Positions 1-9,094 are shown, numbered from the stretch's first letter. The stretch: 64,000 nucleotides of DNA from Paenibacillus montanisoli (GCF_003268025.1 NZ_QLUW01000004.1:434001-498000); one strand, 5' to 3'. The notes: generated by a model not told the origin, from the letters alone. Translations and numbers: made by a program.

Positions 1-1251
1 CAGCGTCGTGAAAATCGCGATCGCGAACGAACCGAATACGTTGCGCGTCCAGTTCGAAATCGACGACGCGTGGCCGACCAGCTCGCGCGGGATATGCTCC
101 ATCGCCGCGTTGCTCGCGGGCATCATGACCATCGCGATGCCAAGGTTACGCACGATCATCCACCAGATGATATACGTGTGCGAAATATCAATGCTCTGCC
201 AGCTGAGCGCCAGCGTGCCAAGAGCAAGAAGCGGAATGCCGATCGACATCAGAACGCGCGGACCGACCATGCCGTACAGCTTGCCGACGATCGGCATGAC
301 GAGCGCCATGACGAGCGAGGCCGGGAGCAGAATCAGCCCTGTATCCATTGCGCTTACATGCTGAATGCGCTGCAGAAACACCGGCGTCAGGAACGTGCCG
401 GAATAAAGACTGATGGTTAAAATGATGGTAATAATTAAGTTAAGCGTATAGCGTCCGTACTTGAACACCCGCAGATCGAGCAGCGGCGTATCTGCCGTAA
501 GCTCGCGCCAAATGAATACAGCCAGCATAATGCCTCCGACGATGAGCAGCGTCAGAATCCGGCCGGACTGCCAGCCCCAGTTATGGCCCTGGCCAAGCGC
601 GAGCAGCAAGGAAGAACTGCTGACAAGGACGGTTACGAAGCCGATGGCGTCAAAGCTCTTCGGCACGCTAAGGCGATAGTACGGAATAAAGGCGCTCACG
701 CTCACGATGGCGATCAGGCCGATCGGAACGTTCATGAGGAACAGCCATTGCCAAGCGAAATTTTCCAGCAGCCAGCCGCTGAACGTCGGCCCGATCGCCG
801 GCGCCATCATGGCAGCGAGCGACCAAAGCGCAATTGCCATCGCTTGTTTCTCGCGCGGAACAACCTGATAAATAATAGCCATCGAAGCAGGCAGAATCAG
901 GCCGCTGAAGGCGCCCTGCATAATCCGGAACGCGATGAGCGAATATTCGTCCCACGAAGCGGCGCATAGAATCGAAGCAACGACGAATCCGACGAGTGCG
1001 TACAGATAAAGCCGCTTATAGCTGAATTTTTCGCCCAAATAGCCGACAATCGGGGCGAACGTGCCCATCGCCAGCATGAAGCCGGTCAGCGTCCACTGGA
1101 TGGAGCCCAGCGTCGTGTGATAGTGATCCTGCAAAATCGGCAGCGCGATATTAATCGTGCTCGATGCCAATACGCATAAAAAAGAGCCGACAAAGATCGC
1201 CGCCATGATCGGCCAGAAACGAACCTTGCCCTGCTTCTCCTGTTCAACCAA
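1..1251 (-). CDS. DHA2-family MFS multidrug efflux transporter, C-terminus outside window
   Basis: This gene encodes a proton-driven drug exporter of the major facilitator superfamily, EmrB/QacA (14-TM, DHA2) branch, in the cytoplasmic membrane. About 417 codons are visible and the reading frame runs off base 1, so the C-terminal helices are missing. After a short N-terminus (LVEQEKQGKVRFWPI) come TM1, then the segment IQWTLTGFMLAMGTFAPI and the motif-A-like loop GYLGEKFSYKRLYLY. The antiporter motif C appears as PAIGPTFSGWL. I chose the TTG at 1251 because AAGGGGAG lies 7 nt upstream and no ATG fits. The PadR gene is divergent, which suggests local repression relieved by a toxic ligand. The substrate is unknown. 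Confidence 0.88.
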   Translation of the reverse strand, partial: MVEQEKQGKVRFWPIMAAIFVGSFLCVLASSTINIALPILQDHYHTTLGSIQWTLTGFMLAMGTFAPIVGYLGEKFSYKRLYLYALVGFVVASILCAASWDEYSLIAFRIMQGAFSGLILPASMAIIYQVVPREKQAMAIALWSLAAMMAPAIGPTFSGWLLENFAWQWLFLMNVPIGLIAIVSVSAFIPYYRLSVPKSFDAIGFVTVLVSSSSLLLALGQGHNWGWQSGRILTLLIVGGIMLAVFIWRELTADTPLLDLRVFKYGRYTLNLIITIILTISLYSGTFLTPVFLQRIQHVSAMDTGLILLPASLVMALVMPIVGKLYGMVGPRVLMSIGIPLLALGTLALSWQSIDISHTYIIWWMIVRNLGIAMVMMPASNAAMEHIPRELVGHASSISNWTRNVFGSFAIAIFTTL

Positions 1252-1320
1252 TGAATATCTCCCCTTCAATACCGCATAGCGGTTACCGGCAATCACTGCC
1301 TTTCCCGGCGATAATTGCAC

Positions 1321-1340
1321 ATATGTCGGTATTTACATAT
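1321..1340. promoter_or_regulatory. PadR-type operator between efflux gene and padR-like gene
   Basis: The site reads ATATGT-N8-ACATAT, a perfect palindrome with 6-bp arms. Its core ATGT-N8-ACAT matches the motif known for PadR-family repressors. It lies 70 bp upstream of the efflux start and 73 bp upstream of the regulator start, where one dimer could control both genes. The sequence match is direct; binding is inferred. Confidence 0.7.
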
Positions 1341-1412
1341 AATAAGAACCATTGAACATCATAAACCATCAAACCTATTATGTCAAAGTTTACGTATGAA
1401 AAGAGGCCAATC

Positions 1413-1931
1413 ATGAACACCCTTGCTTACGGGCTGCTAAGCATGCTCTCCTACTCCCCCGATTCGGGCTATGATTTGATGCTTAAGCTGCAATCGCTCT
1501 GGCCGGCCAAACACAGCCAGATTTACCCGCTTCTCTCCCAGATGGAAAACGACGGATATGTGCGGCACGTGCTCGTTCCGCAAACGGACAAGCCGGATAA
1601 GAAGGTGTATTCCTTAACCGACACCGGCCGCGATGCCCTTCGCGCATGGCTGGCCGTGCCGGCGAGCGAGCCGGTCATCAGGGACGAGCTGACGCTCAAG
1701 CTTTTCGCCATGGACCAGGGCAACCCGGAAGACATTAAGCGCCAGCTCGAGCTGCGCGTTCAATACTACCGCGACCGGATCCACTGGCTGAACTGCAAGA
1801 TCGAAGCCTACTCCATGAAGGAGCCTCCGCCGTCGCGCGGCATGATGCTGCTGATGCAGCGGGGACGTTTCTCGAGCGAGTCCGACCTCGCGTGGGCGGA
1901 ATGGGCGCTGGAGCAGCTGCGCGATGAGTAA
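1413..1931 (+). CDS. PadR family transcriptional regulator
   Basis: This is a 172-residue winged-helix repressor. The N-terminus NTLAYGLLSMLSYSPDSGYD is the typical PadR opening, followed by the recognition region LWPAKHSQIYPLLSQMENDGY and the wing KKVYSLTDTGRDAL. The C-terminal half (about residues 90-172) has the PadR-C type dimerisation helices. An ATG at 1380 is also in frame, but the ATG at 1413 has AAGAGG 6 nt upstream and starts where family members start. It is divergent from the DHA2 pump and probably represses both itself and the pump from the palindrome in between. The inducer is unknown. Confidence 0.9.
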   Translation: MNTLAYGLLSMLSYSPDSGYDLMLKLQSLWPAKHSQIYPLLSQMENDGYVRHVLVPQTDKPDKKVYSLTDTGRDALRAWLAVPASEPVIRDELTLKLFAMDQGNPEDIKRQLELRVQYYRDRIHWLNCKIEAYSMKEPPPSRGMMLLMQRGRFSSESDLAWAEWALEQLRDE

Positions 1932-2007
1932 GGCGGCTTCGTAAAATTGACCATTGACCGCACCGGTTTATCGGGTTTTGACAGCTCATATAGTGCTCCT
2001 AGAGCTC

Positions 2008-2262
2008 TTCTTTCCATGAAATCGCCGGTTTTCCGCTAATGTGGTGCTCCCAGAGCGCTTCTTTCCATGAAATCGCCGGGTTTCCGCCAATGTGGTGCTC
2101 CTAGAGCACTTCTTTCCATGAAATCGCCGGGTTTCCGCCAATGTGGTGCTCCTAGAGCACTTCTTTCCATGAAATCACCGGGTTTCCGCCAATGTGGTGC
2201 TCCCAGGGCTCTTCTTTCCATGAAATCATCGGGTTTCCGCCAATGTGGTGCTCCTACTGCCC
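2008..2262. repeat. Tandem repeat, five copies of a 51-bp unit
   Basis: Five head-to-tail units start at 2008, 2059, 2110, 2161 and 2212. Each contains TTTCCATGAAATC, then CCGCCAATGTGGTGCTC, then a short variable GAGC segment. Copies differ at a few positions, and degenerate half-units flank the array. Because 51 is divisible by three, both strands stay open as 17-residue repeats, but there is no ribosome site and both frames are equally open, so I do not call it coding. It fills most of the 1932-2405 gap. A related array lies at 58571-58733. Confidence 0.93.
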
Positions 2263-2405
2263 TCTTTCTCACCCCCCATTTACCACTAATGTGGCTCCCA
2301 TTTGCGAAGGGCTGGTGCTGCGAGGATCATAACGGTTATGATGATGCTGATAGCAGCGTCTATCGGACAATAAGGCCAATTGGCCGATAGAAAGGAGTTC
2401 TTCAC

Positions 2406-5400
2406 GTGAGCAATCGTCTGACGCAGACCGCTATTCTTTCCATGTGCGGCCAGCTTTCTTATAGAAAGGGAGATGCCGCCTTCCGCAGCGGCAAAGTGTC
2501 GGTCATCGAATACGACCGGGATGCCGGCCGGTGCGTAGCTGCCGTTAAGCTGCAGGAGACCTTCGAGGCCACCGTTCGTTTCGACGATGACGGCGACGTC
2601 CTCGCCAAATGCACATGTCCCTCGTTATCCTCGTATGACAAGTACTGTTCCCATATCGCGGCCGTCCTGCTGCTGCTGCTCGACGCGCAGCAGGCAGGCC
2701 GCGCGCCGGATGCGCCCCGCGACGCTCCCGCTAGTTCGGCCGGCAGCAGCGAGATCGCCCGCGAACTGCTGGCGCTGTTCGATCCTGCCGCCGCACGGAA
2801 GCCGGCAAGCATCGCGCAGACGCGCTTCGATACGCGCGGGCCGTTAGCTGCGACGTTCGTCTGCAAGCCGTTCGCCTATGGCGGCGGCAAGCGGCTGCTC
2901 GGCATCGAGCTGAAGCTCGGCGTCAAACGGCAGGCCGTCGTGCAGCAGTTGCGGGCTTATCTCGAGCATCTGGAAGCGAATCTAGCTCAACCCTTCTCAA
3001 TCTCCAAGGCATTCGCTTACGACCCTCTCCAGCACTGTTTCCTAGCTCCGGATGCAGAGGTGTTGAAGCAGCTTTTAGGGATTGTGCGGCTGGAGCGCTT
3101 GTACCGGGAAACGTCCGGCGTCTATGCCATGCACGCCGCGCCGCTCAGCGGAGAACGGATGCTGCCGATCCCGCCGGAGGCTTGGAAGCCTCTTCTTGCC
3201 GCGCTTGCCGGAGCGCCTTCCACCGTACTGGAGCTGAACGACATCGCGTATCCCGGCATTGCCTTGTCCGAGGAGCGGATTCCGCTTCGATTCGAGCTCG
3301 GACAGCTAGATGCCGGCAGCGGCGACGGGTACCGCATGCATGCGGACGGCTTGGAACGCATGCTCTTTATCGAGGCCTATGGGCTTGTGCTCGCCGAGGG
3401 CAAGCTGATGGAGCTGCCGCCGGCAGCCTGCCGCCGGCTTGCGGAGTTACAGCAGCTGCAGGAACGTTCGGGGTCGGGAACGGGGCTGCCGCAAATTCCG
3501 ATTTTGCCGGAGCAGATCGAGCCCTTCATGGAGCGCGTCGTGCCGGAGCTGTTGAAGCTGGGCGCCGTTCACATTGCGGAGGAGGTATCGAGCCGGGTCA
3601 CGCAACGCCCGCTGAAAGCCAAGCTATTTCTTGACCGTATCCGCGACAGGCTGCTCGCGGGGCTGGAGTTCCATTACGGCGACCTGGTCATTAATCCGCT
3701 GGAGACAGAGAGCGAAGGCCGCACCAACGGTCCGATCCTGATCCGCGACGGCGAACGGGAGCGCCAGATTCTCGCGCTGATGGAGGGGGCCTCCTTCGCC
3801 AAGACGGAGGCCGGTTATTTCCTGGGCGATGAGGAAAGCGAGTATCACTTCCTCTATCATGTCGTTCCGCAGCTGGAGAAGCTGCTGACCGTACATGCCA
3901 CCTCCGCCGTGCGGACGCGCATTCATACGGGAAGCGTCCCGCCGATCGTGAAGGTGCAGTTTAACGAACGGACGAACTGGCTAGATTTTAAATTCGACAT
4001 CGAAGGCATTCCGGAAGCGGAAATTCGCAAGCTGCTGAAGTCGATCGAGGAGAAGCGAAAATATCACCGGCTGCCGACCGGAGCGCTGATGCCGCTCGAG
4101 AGCGAAGCGATGCAGGAGATCATCCGCATGATCAACGAATGCCGGTTCACGCTGAAGGATTTGCGCGACTCCGGCATTGCCATCCCGCTCTTCCGCGGCC
4201 TTCATCTGATGGATACGCCGAGGCAGGGCAGCGCGGTTAAACTGGACAAGCCGCTGCGGCAACTGCTCGAAAACCTGCGCAACCCGGACAATCTGGACTT
4301 CGAGCTGCCTGCCGGACTATCCGGCGTACTGCGGGATTATCAGGTTTACGGCTATCAGTGGATGCGGACGCTTGCCCGTTACGGATTCGGCGGCATTTTG
4401 GCGGACGATATGGGCCTTGGCAAAACGGTGCAGGCCATCGCGTTTCTGCTTGCGTTCCTGCCGAATATCCGGGAAGAGCACCTTCCCGCGCTTATCGTGG
4501 CCCCAGCCTCCATCACCTATAACTGGCGCAATGAGCTGCGCAAGTTCGCCCCTTCGATGCGCGTCGCGATTGCCGACGGCACAAAGCAGGAGCGGGACAC
4601 CATTCTGCGCGGCAGCTCCGCGCTTGATGTCATCATTACGTCTTATCCGCTGTTGCGGCGCGATATCGAAGCTTACGCCGCGATGTCCTTTCACACGCTC
4701 ATGCTCGATGAAGCGCAAACCTTCAAGAACGACACGACCCAGACGGCGCAAAGCGTCAAGCTGCTTGACGCCCGCTATCGCTTCGCGCTTACGGGCACGC
4801 CGATCGAGAACCGGCTAGAGGATCTGTGGTCGATCTTCGGCGCGGTATGCCAGGGGCTGTTTCCGGCCCGGCGCGAATTCGGCGAGCTGAAGCGCGAGAC
4901 GGTAGCGAAGCGTTCCAGGCCCTTCCTGCTGCGCCGCGTGAAGACCGACGTGCTGAAGGAGCTGCCCGAGAAAATCGAGTCCACGCAGGCGTCGAAGCTG
5001 CTCCCCGAGCAGAAGAAGCTGTACGCCGCTTACCTCGCCAAGCTGCGTGAAGAGACGCTTAAGCATCTCAACAAAGACACGCTGCACCGGAACCGGATCC
5101 GCATCTTGGCGGGATTGACCCGGCTGCGCCAGCTGTGCTGCCACCCTGCTCTATTCATCGAAGACTACAGCGGCAGCTCCGCCAAGCTCGAACAGCTGCT
5201 GGAACTGATCGACGAGTGCCGGGAAGCGGGCAAACGCGTGCTTGTCTTCTCCCAATTCGTCGAAATGCTTAGCATCATTAGGCGTGAGCTTTCACGGCGC
5301 GGCATCTCGTACTTCTATTTGGACGGCAGTACGCCTTCCGCCGAACGCGTCGAGCTGAGCGGACGTTTTAACGACGGCGAGCGGGAACTGTTTCTCATCT

Positions 5401-5693
5401 CGCTCAAAGCCGGGGGCACCGGGCTCAATCTGACCGGCGCCGACACCGTCATACTCTACGACCTCTGGTGGAACCCAGCGGTGGAGCAGCAAGCTGCCGA
5501 CCGCGCCCACCGGATCGGCCAGAAGAAGGTTGTACAAGTAATTCGGCTCGTCGCCGAAGGGACGGTCGAGGATAAAATGTACGAGCTCCAGCAGCGCAAG
5601 AAGCATCTCATCGACGAGGTGATCCAGCCTGGCCAGGAGGCGTTGTCGGCCCTGACGGCGGAGGAAATCACGGAGCTGCTTATGACGGAATAG
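2406..5693 (+). CDS. SNF2/Rad54-family helicase with N-terminal SWIM zinc finger
   Basis: This 1095-residue cytoplasmic protein is a Swi2/Snf2-type DNA translocase. A SWIM zinc finger near the N-terminus has C69-x-C71 and C81-x-H83. A long middle region of SNF2_assoc type follows. The ATPase core has DDMGLGKT near residue 665, LMLDEAQTFKN near 765 and ALTGTPIENRLEDLWSIF. The second RecA lobe has VFSQF, SLKAGGTGLNLTGAD and the arginine-finger region QQAADRAHRIGQ. The GTG start is supported by AAAGGAG 8 nt upstream. An inverted repeat CTATCGG/CCGATAG (2360-2390) ends right at that ribosome site. A second SNF2 protein is at 18350, split from its SWIM partner. Its exact role (repair, replication restart or transcription) is not known. 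Confidence 0.93.
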   Translation: MSNRLTQTAILSMCGQLSYRKGDAAFRSGKVSVIEYDRDAGRCVAAVKLQETFEATVRFDDDGDVLAKCTCPSLSSYDKYCSHIAAVLLLLLDAQQAGRAPDAPRDAPASSAGSSEIARELLALFDPAAARKPASIAQTRFDTRGPLAATFVCKPFAYGGGKRLLGIELKLGVKRQAVVQQLRAYLEHLEANLAQPFSISKAFAYDPLQHCFLAPDAEVLKQLLGIVRLERLYRETSGVYAMHAAPLSGERMLPIPPEAWKPLLAALAGAPSTVLELNDIAYPGIALSEERIPLRFELGQLDAGSGDGYRMHADGLERMLFIEAYGLVLAEGKLMELPPAACRRLAELQQLQERSGSGTGLPQIPILPEQIEPFMERVVPELLKLGAVHIAEEVSSRVTQRPLKAKLFLDRIRDRLLAGLEFHYGDLVINPLETESEGRTNGPILIRDGERERQILALMEGASFAKTEAGYFLGDEESEYHFLYHVVPQLEKLLTVHATSAVRTRIHTGSVPPIVKVQFNERTNWLDFKFDIEGIPEAEIRKLLKSIEEKRKYHRLPTGALMPLESEAMQEIIRMINECRFTLKDLRDSGIAIPLFRGLHLMDTPRQGSAVKLDKPLRQLLENLRNPDNLDFELPAGLSGVLRDYQVYGYQWMRTLARYGFGGILADDMGLGKTVQAIAFLLAFLPNIREEHLPALIVAPASITYNWRNELRKFAPSMRVAIADGTKQERDTILRGSSALDVIITSYPLLRRDIEAYAAMSFHTLMLDEAQTFKNDTTQTAQSVKLLDARYRFALTGTPIENRLEDLWSIFGAVCQGLFPARREFGELKRETVAKRSRPFLLRRVKTDVLKELPEKIESTQASKLLPEQKKLYAAYLAKLREETLKHLNKDTLHRNRIRILAGLTRLRQLCCHPALFIEDYSGSSAKLEQLLELIDECREAGKRVLVFSQFVEMLSIIRRELSRRGISYFYLDGSTPSAERVELSGRFNDGERELFLISLKAGGTGLNLTGADTVILYDLWWNPAVEQQAADRAHRIGQKKVVQVIRLVAEGTVEDKMYELQQRKKHLIDEVIQPGQEALSALTAEEITELLMTE

Positions 5694-5765
5694 CAAGAAG
5701 GGGCTGTCCCAAAAGGGATTCTTCAATAAGACATTAAAGCCTTTGGAATCCCTCGAAAATGAAAA

Positions 5766-5802
5766 AAATGGCGTCACAGATCTCATGTCTGTGGCGCCAT
5801 TT
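5766..5802. terminator. Bidirectional terminator between SNF2 gene and glyoxalase gene
   Basis: The stem AAATGGCGTCACAGA pairs with TCTGTGGCGCCATTT around a 7-nt loop, with one mismatch. A-rich DNA lies on the left and T-rich DNA on the right, so it can end transcription of the two convergent genes. Confidence 0.75.
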
Positions 5803-5858
5803 CTCGTTTGCGATCAACCGCCGCAACGGTCCCTTCACTCATTTATTTCGAAAGTTCC

Positions 5859-6239
5859 TTACCGCGCCGCATTCAGCTCAATGATGTTGCGATCGGGGTC
5901 GAGCAGGAAAATTTGGGCGAAGCCCGTAATGCTGTTACGGTTGTGCCGATGCTCGATGCCGCATTCGGTCAGCCATGCGATCGTCGCATCGAAGTCGGTC
6001 ACGCGGATGGCAAAATGGCCGTCCCGCGAATCGATGCCCCGGCTGCGCTTCGTCTCGCCGTCATGCACAAGCAAGTGCAGCTGCTGGCCGCCGCTGCCGA
6101 CCGCGAACCAGGCGCCCGGAAAATCGAACGCCGGCCGCTGAATCTCCTGCAGCCCGATCAAATCTGTATAGAACGCCTTCGCCCGCTCGATATCGGTCAC
6201 GATCAAGCTGACATGATGGATCCCTTCATGGTGAATCAT
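5859..6239 (-). CDS. VOC superfamily (glyoxalase/dioxygenase fold) protein
   Basis: This 126-residue protein has the two beta-alpha-beta-beta-beta halves of the vicinal oxygen chelate fold. The first half is IHHVSLIVTDIERAKAFYTDLIG and the second is GHFAIRVTDFDATIAWL ending in FLLDPDRNIIEL. Candidate metal ligands are the early His of HHVSL, the His of LHLLVHD, the His of GHFAI and the Glu of NIIEL. The ATG start has AGAGGCGG upstream. It stands alone, convergent with the SNF2 gene. The substrate cannot be told; glyoxalase-I-like isomerases, fosfomycin-type enzymes and ring-cleavage dioxygenases share this fold. Confidence 0.87.
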   Translation of the reverse strand: MIHHEGIHHVSLIVTDIERAKAFYTDLIGLQEIQRPAFDFPGAWFAVGSGGQQLHLLVHDGETKRSRGIDSRDGHFAIRVTDFDATIAWLTECGIEHRHNRNSITGFAQIFLLDPDRNIIELNAAR

Positions 6240-6303
6240 TGTGCGCGTCCACCGCCTCTTTTTTGCCTCTATTATACAGCCAGCGGCACGGACAAAGAAC
6301 CCC

Positions 6304-7473
6304 CTAGTTGCTTTCCGGCAGCAAAAATACGTTCTTCCACGTCTTCCCGCCGTCAGCCGTCTTGTAGACGCCCGAGTCCGAGAAGCCCGTTACCGCCAAA
6401 TAGCCGGTCGTCTCGGATACGAACGACAGCTTGCCTTCATTGCCCGAAGGCCCGCCAGCCAGATTGCTCCATGTACGGCCATCGTCCAATGACCTGCCGA
6501 ACTGCAGCTTATCGAGCGCGCCGCTGCCTGCAACGAGGAACGCCGCTTTGCTTCCGATAACCGCCATATCGCTTGGTCTTCCGGCAGGTCCGGGGAGTTT
6601 GCCCGCGGGTACGGCCGGCCCCGGCGCCGGTCCTCCTCCCGCCGTGGGCTTCGAGACGACCTGCTTCCAATGCGCTCCGGCATCCGTCGTATGGTACAGC
6701 GAATAGGACGTCTGAGACATGCCGGAACCGCCGTATAGCAGCACCCATACATCCGCGCTGTCCGTACCGTAGATCGCTCCGCCGATGTTGACATCTGCGT
6801 TCACCTTGAGCGAATCGGTCCAGTGCAGGCCGCCGTCAACGGTACGCTTCACGATGTAGCCCCCCGCCGGCAGAACGGTGATGTCCCAGCCCTTGCTCTC
6901 CGTGATGAAATGGACGTAGCGCGAATTCGGCGGCGTCGCCATCTTCGTCCAAGTCTTGCCGCCGTTCGTCGTCTTGAACGTGAACGCGCGCGTAAAGCCG
7001 AAGCCTGTCTGCTCATTGATAAAATCAATGCGGTCAAAGCCGTACTGCCCCGTCGGCACCCACGTATAGGTTTTGCCTCCGTTGGTCGTCTTTAACAGCG
7101 TATTCTGCTTCTCCGCGCTCGTCTTCGCGAGCACATAGCCGACCGAATTCGTCAAAAACTCCATCTGGCTGAAGCTCAGTTTACCGGTATTGTAAATCGC
7201 CTGCCAATGGCAGCCTCCGTCCGACGTGCCGACCATAAATCCATTGCCGGCAGCGCGTCCGACCGTGCCGCTTAGAAACTGGACCGCTTGCATACGCGGC
7301 GAGCCCGTGTCCTTCATCGCTAATAAGCTTAACCCGTGAACGCCGGTTCCGCAGCCCGCCGCCGCAACGCTGCCCGAAGCAGCCGCTGCGCCTGCAGCCC
7401 CTGGTATAAGAAGTGATGCACAGAGCAGCATCGCCGCTGCCAGCTTCGCCAGCTTTCCTTTCCTTGCCATCAT
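6304..7473 (-). CDS. Secreted BNR/YCF48-type beta-propeller protein
   Basis: The product (389 residues) starts with a clear Sec signal peptide (basic MARKGKLAK, then AAAMLLCASLLIPGAAG, cut near an Ala-rich site). The rest is built from repeated blades carrying Asp-box-like turns: TTNGGKTYTW, TTNGGKTWTK, TVDGGLHWTD, TTDAGAHWKQ, SLDDGRTWSN and TADGGKTWKN. Such propellers occur in sialidases and in photosystem-assembly YCF48 proteins. No catalytic sialidase residues are obvious, so binding or scaffolding outside the cell is more likely. A GTG at 7479 is possible, but the ATG at 7473 has AAGG 8 nt upstream. It is monocistronic. Confidence 0.8.
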   Translation of the reverse strand: MMARKGKLAKLAAAMLLCASLLIPGAAGAAAASGSVAAAGCGTGVHGLSLLAMKDTGSPRMQAVQFLSGTVGRAAGNGFMVGTSDGGCHWQAIYNTGKLSFSQMEFLTNSVGYVLAKTSAEKQNTLLKTTNGGKTYTWVPTGQYGFDRIDFINEQTGFGFTRAFTFKTTNGGKTWTKMATPPNSRYVHFITESKGWDITVLPAGGYIVKRTVDGGLHWTDSLKVNADVNIGGAIYGTDSADVWVLLYGGSGMSQTSYSLYHTTDAGAHWKQVVSKPTAGGGPAPGPAVPAGKLPGPAGRPSDMAVIGSKAAFLVAGSGALDKLQFGRSLDDGRTWSNLAGGPSGNEGKLSFVSETTGYLAVTGFSDSGVYKTADGGKTWKNVFLLPESN

Positions 7474-7660
7474 CTTCACCGCCTTATCAAATTGACTCCC
7501 TATATGATGCTTTTCTATCTCTGATTCCTCAGACGCGATTGCGAGGCAGACAGTTGCAGGGCACCTTCCCCAATTGGATTACAAAGCGGTTACATTCTTC
7601 ACATCTTCCCTTAATACTTGGCCGCTATACTGGGCTTAACTTAAATAAAGGAGCCCCCCT

Positions 7661-7906
7661 ATGCCTACAACCTCCAGCATCGTCTACGCCAACAGGCTGT
7701 GCGATAGCGAAACGATGACCACTAAGCTGATCTACCAAGTGAAACAGAACCAGCTGTCCGAGAAAGAGCTGAATAAGCTTCAAGCCCGCTGCAGCAGAGA
7801 GCTAGGCGAGCTTCGCCAGGAACTGAACGTCCTGCTTCAGGAGCTTCGTGCCATCGCCGACCGCAGCGCCCCGTCATCTGCAGAGCCGCGTAAATCCGCC
7901 GCGTAA
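7661..7906 (+). CDS. Small hypothetical protein, predicted coiled coil
   Basis: This 81-residue ORF has a strong ribosome site (AAAGGAG, 7 nt before ATG) and a terminator after the stop, so it looks genuine. The middle, LSEKELNKLQARCSRELGEL, is a highly charged amphipathic helix with heptad-like leucines, suggesting a coiled coil. The C-terminus is Ala/Ser/Pro-rich and disordered. A possible -10 (TATACT) lies at 7626. I do not recognise the family and assign no function. Confidence 0.65.
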   Translation: MPTTSSIVYANRLCDSETMTTKLIYQVKQNQLSEKELNKLQARCSRELGELRQELNVLLQELRAIADRSAPSSAEPRKSAA

Positions 7907-7930
7907 CAAGCGCAAGCCTGCAAAAAAAAG

Positions 7931-7964
7931 AAGCCGCGAGCACGAGGCAAGCGACGGCTTTTTT
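7931..7964. terminator. Terminator shared by two convergent genes
   Basis: AAGCCG(CG) pairs with (CG)ACGGCTT, with one bulged base, flanked by A8 on the left and T6 on the right. It serves the small ORF (plus) and the hypothetical gene at 7974 (minus). Confidence 0.65.
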
Positions 7965-7973
7965 GGCATGCGG

Positions 7974-8525
7974 TCAACTGTCGAGCGCCACATCCCAGCG
8001 GTGGCGGTATTGCTCCAGCTTGGGGTGCAGACCGGATGGCATTTGCGCAAGCACCAGTCTGAGCTTCACGATCCACTCCTCGAAGGAAGAGTAGGACGCG
8101 AATAAGTTCGCCATCTCCGGAGTTAGATACAGAAAATACGGCGAAGGATAGGTATCCGCCAAATGACGCAGCGCCGAATCGATCGGCGTGTACTTCTTCC
8201 GTTTTCCCTCGAATCCCTCCACCATTATCGACAGTCCGCCGATATCCCCCTGTTCCGCCTCAACCGACCGCTTCCAATCATGAAGCCGATCCAGCCGTTT
8301 ATGGTAAGGAAGCACGGTCTCCTTTGTCATTCGCCTGATCGTTTCCTCATGCAGCGGGTACAGGACCAGCTTGGCAAAACGAAGCTTCTCCGCCGTTTCG
8401 ACCGCAAACGAGAGCTCTCCGTTCGACAGCTGCTGAAAGGAATCATAGACAATCATCGTGCCTTTTAGCCGTTCCGCCGGCGGCTCGTAGCCGAACGGAA
8501 CGGACTGAGGCAAATTTCGGTTCAA
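7974..8525 (-). CDS. Conserved-looking hypothetical protein
   Basis: The protein has 183 residues with no signal peptide or membrane helix. The frame stays open upstream to 8972, but that part lies opposite the TfoX-like gene and has no ribosome site. The TTG at 8525 has GAGGGAGG about 7 nt upstream, so I start there. Features include YEPPAERLKGTMIVYDSF, a helical middle with KRLDRLHDWKRSVEAEQGD, and FEEWIVKLRLVLAQMP. It might be an enzyme of nucleotide or phospho-substrate type, but no diagnostic motif is seen. Function unknown. Confidence 0.6.
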   Translation of the reverse strand: MNRNLPQSVPFGYEPPAERLKGTMIVYDSFQQLSNGELSFAVETAEKLRFAKLVLYPLHEETIRRMTKETVLPYHKRLDRLHDWKRSVEAEQGDIGGLSIMVEGFEGKRKKYTPIDSALRHLADTYPSPYFLYLTPEMANLFASYSSFEEWIVKLRLVLAQMPSGLHPKLEQYRHRWDVALDS

Positions 8526-8712
8526 CCTAATCCCTCCCTCTTGAAGCTGGACTTTTTTGGTTATTAGACTTGTAGTGAGTATACCCCGGCCATTCGAAAT
8601 TGATGTCGCCTTATGCCCTTCATTTTCATGATTGCACCCAGATTTGACGCCCATAAACCGGTGTGCTACGTTAGCTCTATAAACGGGAAGCGAACGATTA
8701 GGAGAGATGGTC

Positions 8713-9027
8713 ATGTCGGAGTTTGAGCAGAAATATATTGAAATCGGCGACCAGCTCGTGACGAGCGACGCGGTCGTGAAAGGCAGCATGTTCGGCGCCA
8801 AATGTTTGAAAATCGGCAAGAAGGCGTTCGCCATGTACCACCGCGGCAGTATGGTGTTCAAGCTGCCGACGGACAACGGCGCCGCAGCCTTGGAGGGTGC
8901 GGGCATGTTCGAGCCAGCCCCCGGCAAGAAGATGAACGGCTGGATCCAAGTGCCGCCGCAGCACGCCGACAAGTGGGAAGCGCTGTCTAGCGATGCCCTG
9001 AACTACGTACGCTCGTTGAACGAGTAG
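8713..9027 (+). CDS. TfoX N-terminal-domain-like protein
   Basis: This 104-residue protein resembles the TfoX/Sxy N-terminal domain, a small alpha/beta fold: GSMFGAKCLKIGKKAFAMYH, then a strand with MVFKLP, then a Gly/Pro loop and the end WEALSSDALNYVRSL. Full-length TfoX regulates competence in gamma-proteobacteria, but stand-alone N-domains in Firmicutes have no settled role. An ATG at 8707 is only two bases from the ribosome site; the ATG at 8713 sits 8 nt from AGGAG and is preferred. It is divergent from the hypothetical gene at 7974. Confidence 0.75.
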   Translation: MSEFEQKYIEIGDQLVTSDAVVKGSMFGAKCLKIGKKAFAMYHRGSMVFKLPTDNGAAALEGAGMFEPAPGKKMNGWIQVPPQHADKWEALSSDALNYVRSLNE

Positions 9028-9094
9028 CACGCGGCATATACGCAGCTAAAACCGGAGTACGCGCCCCGTACCGGCCGCCGCTCGCCTTCTTACG

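Noticed and set aside
2036-2390. Long open frames on both strands with 17-residue repeats
   Set aside because: They arise from the 51-bp tandem repeat. There is no ribosome site and both strands are equally open.
5700-5760. GGGGCTGTCCCAAAAG, like the end of an IS1182-type insertion sequence
   Set aside because: There is no second end, no transposase and no target duplication nearby; the match is too short to call.
8526-8972. N-terminal extension of the hypothetical gene at 7974
   Set aside because: It lies opposite the TfoX-like gene, has a low-quality composition, and the TTG at 8525 has a much better ribosome site.
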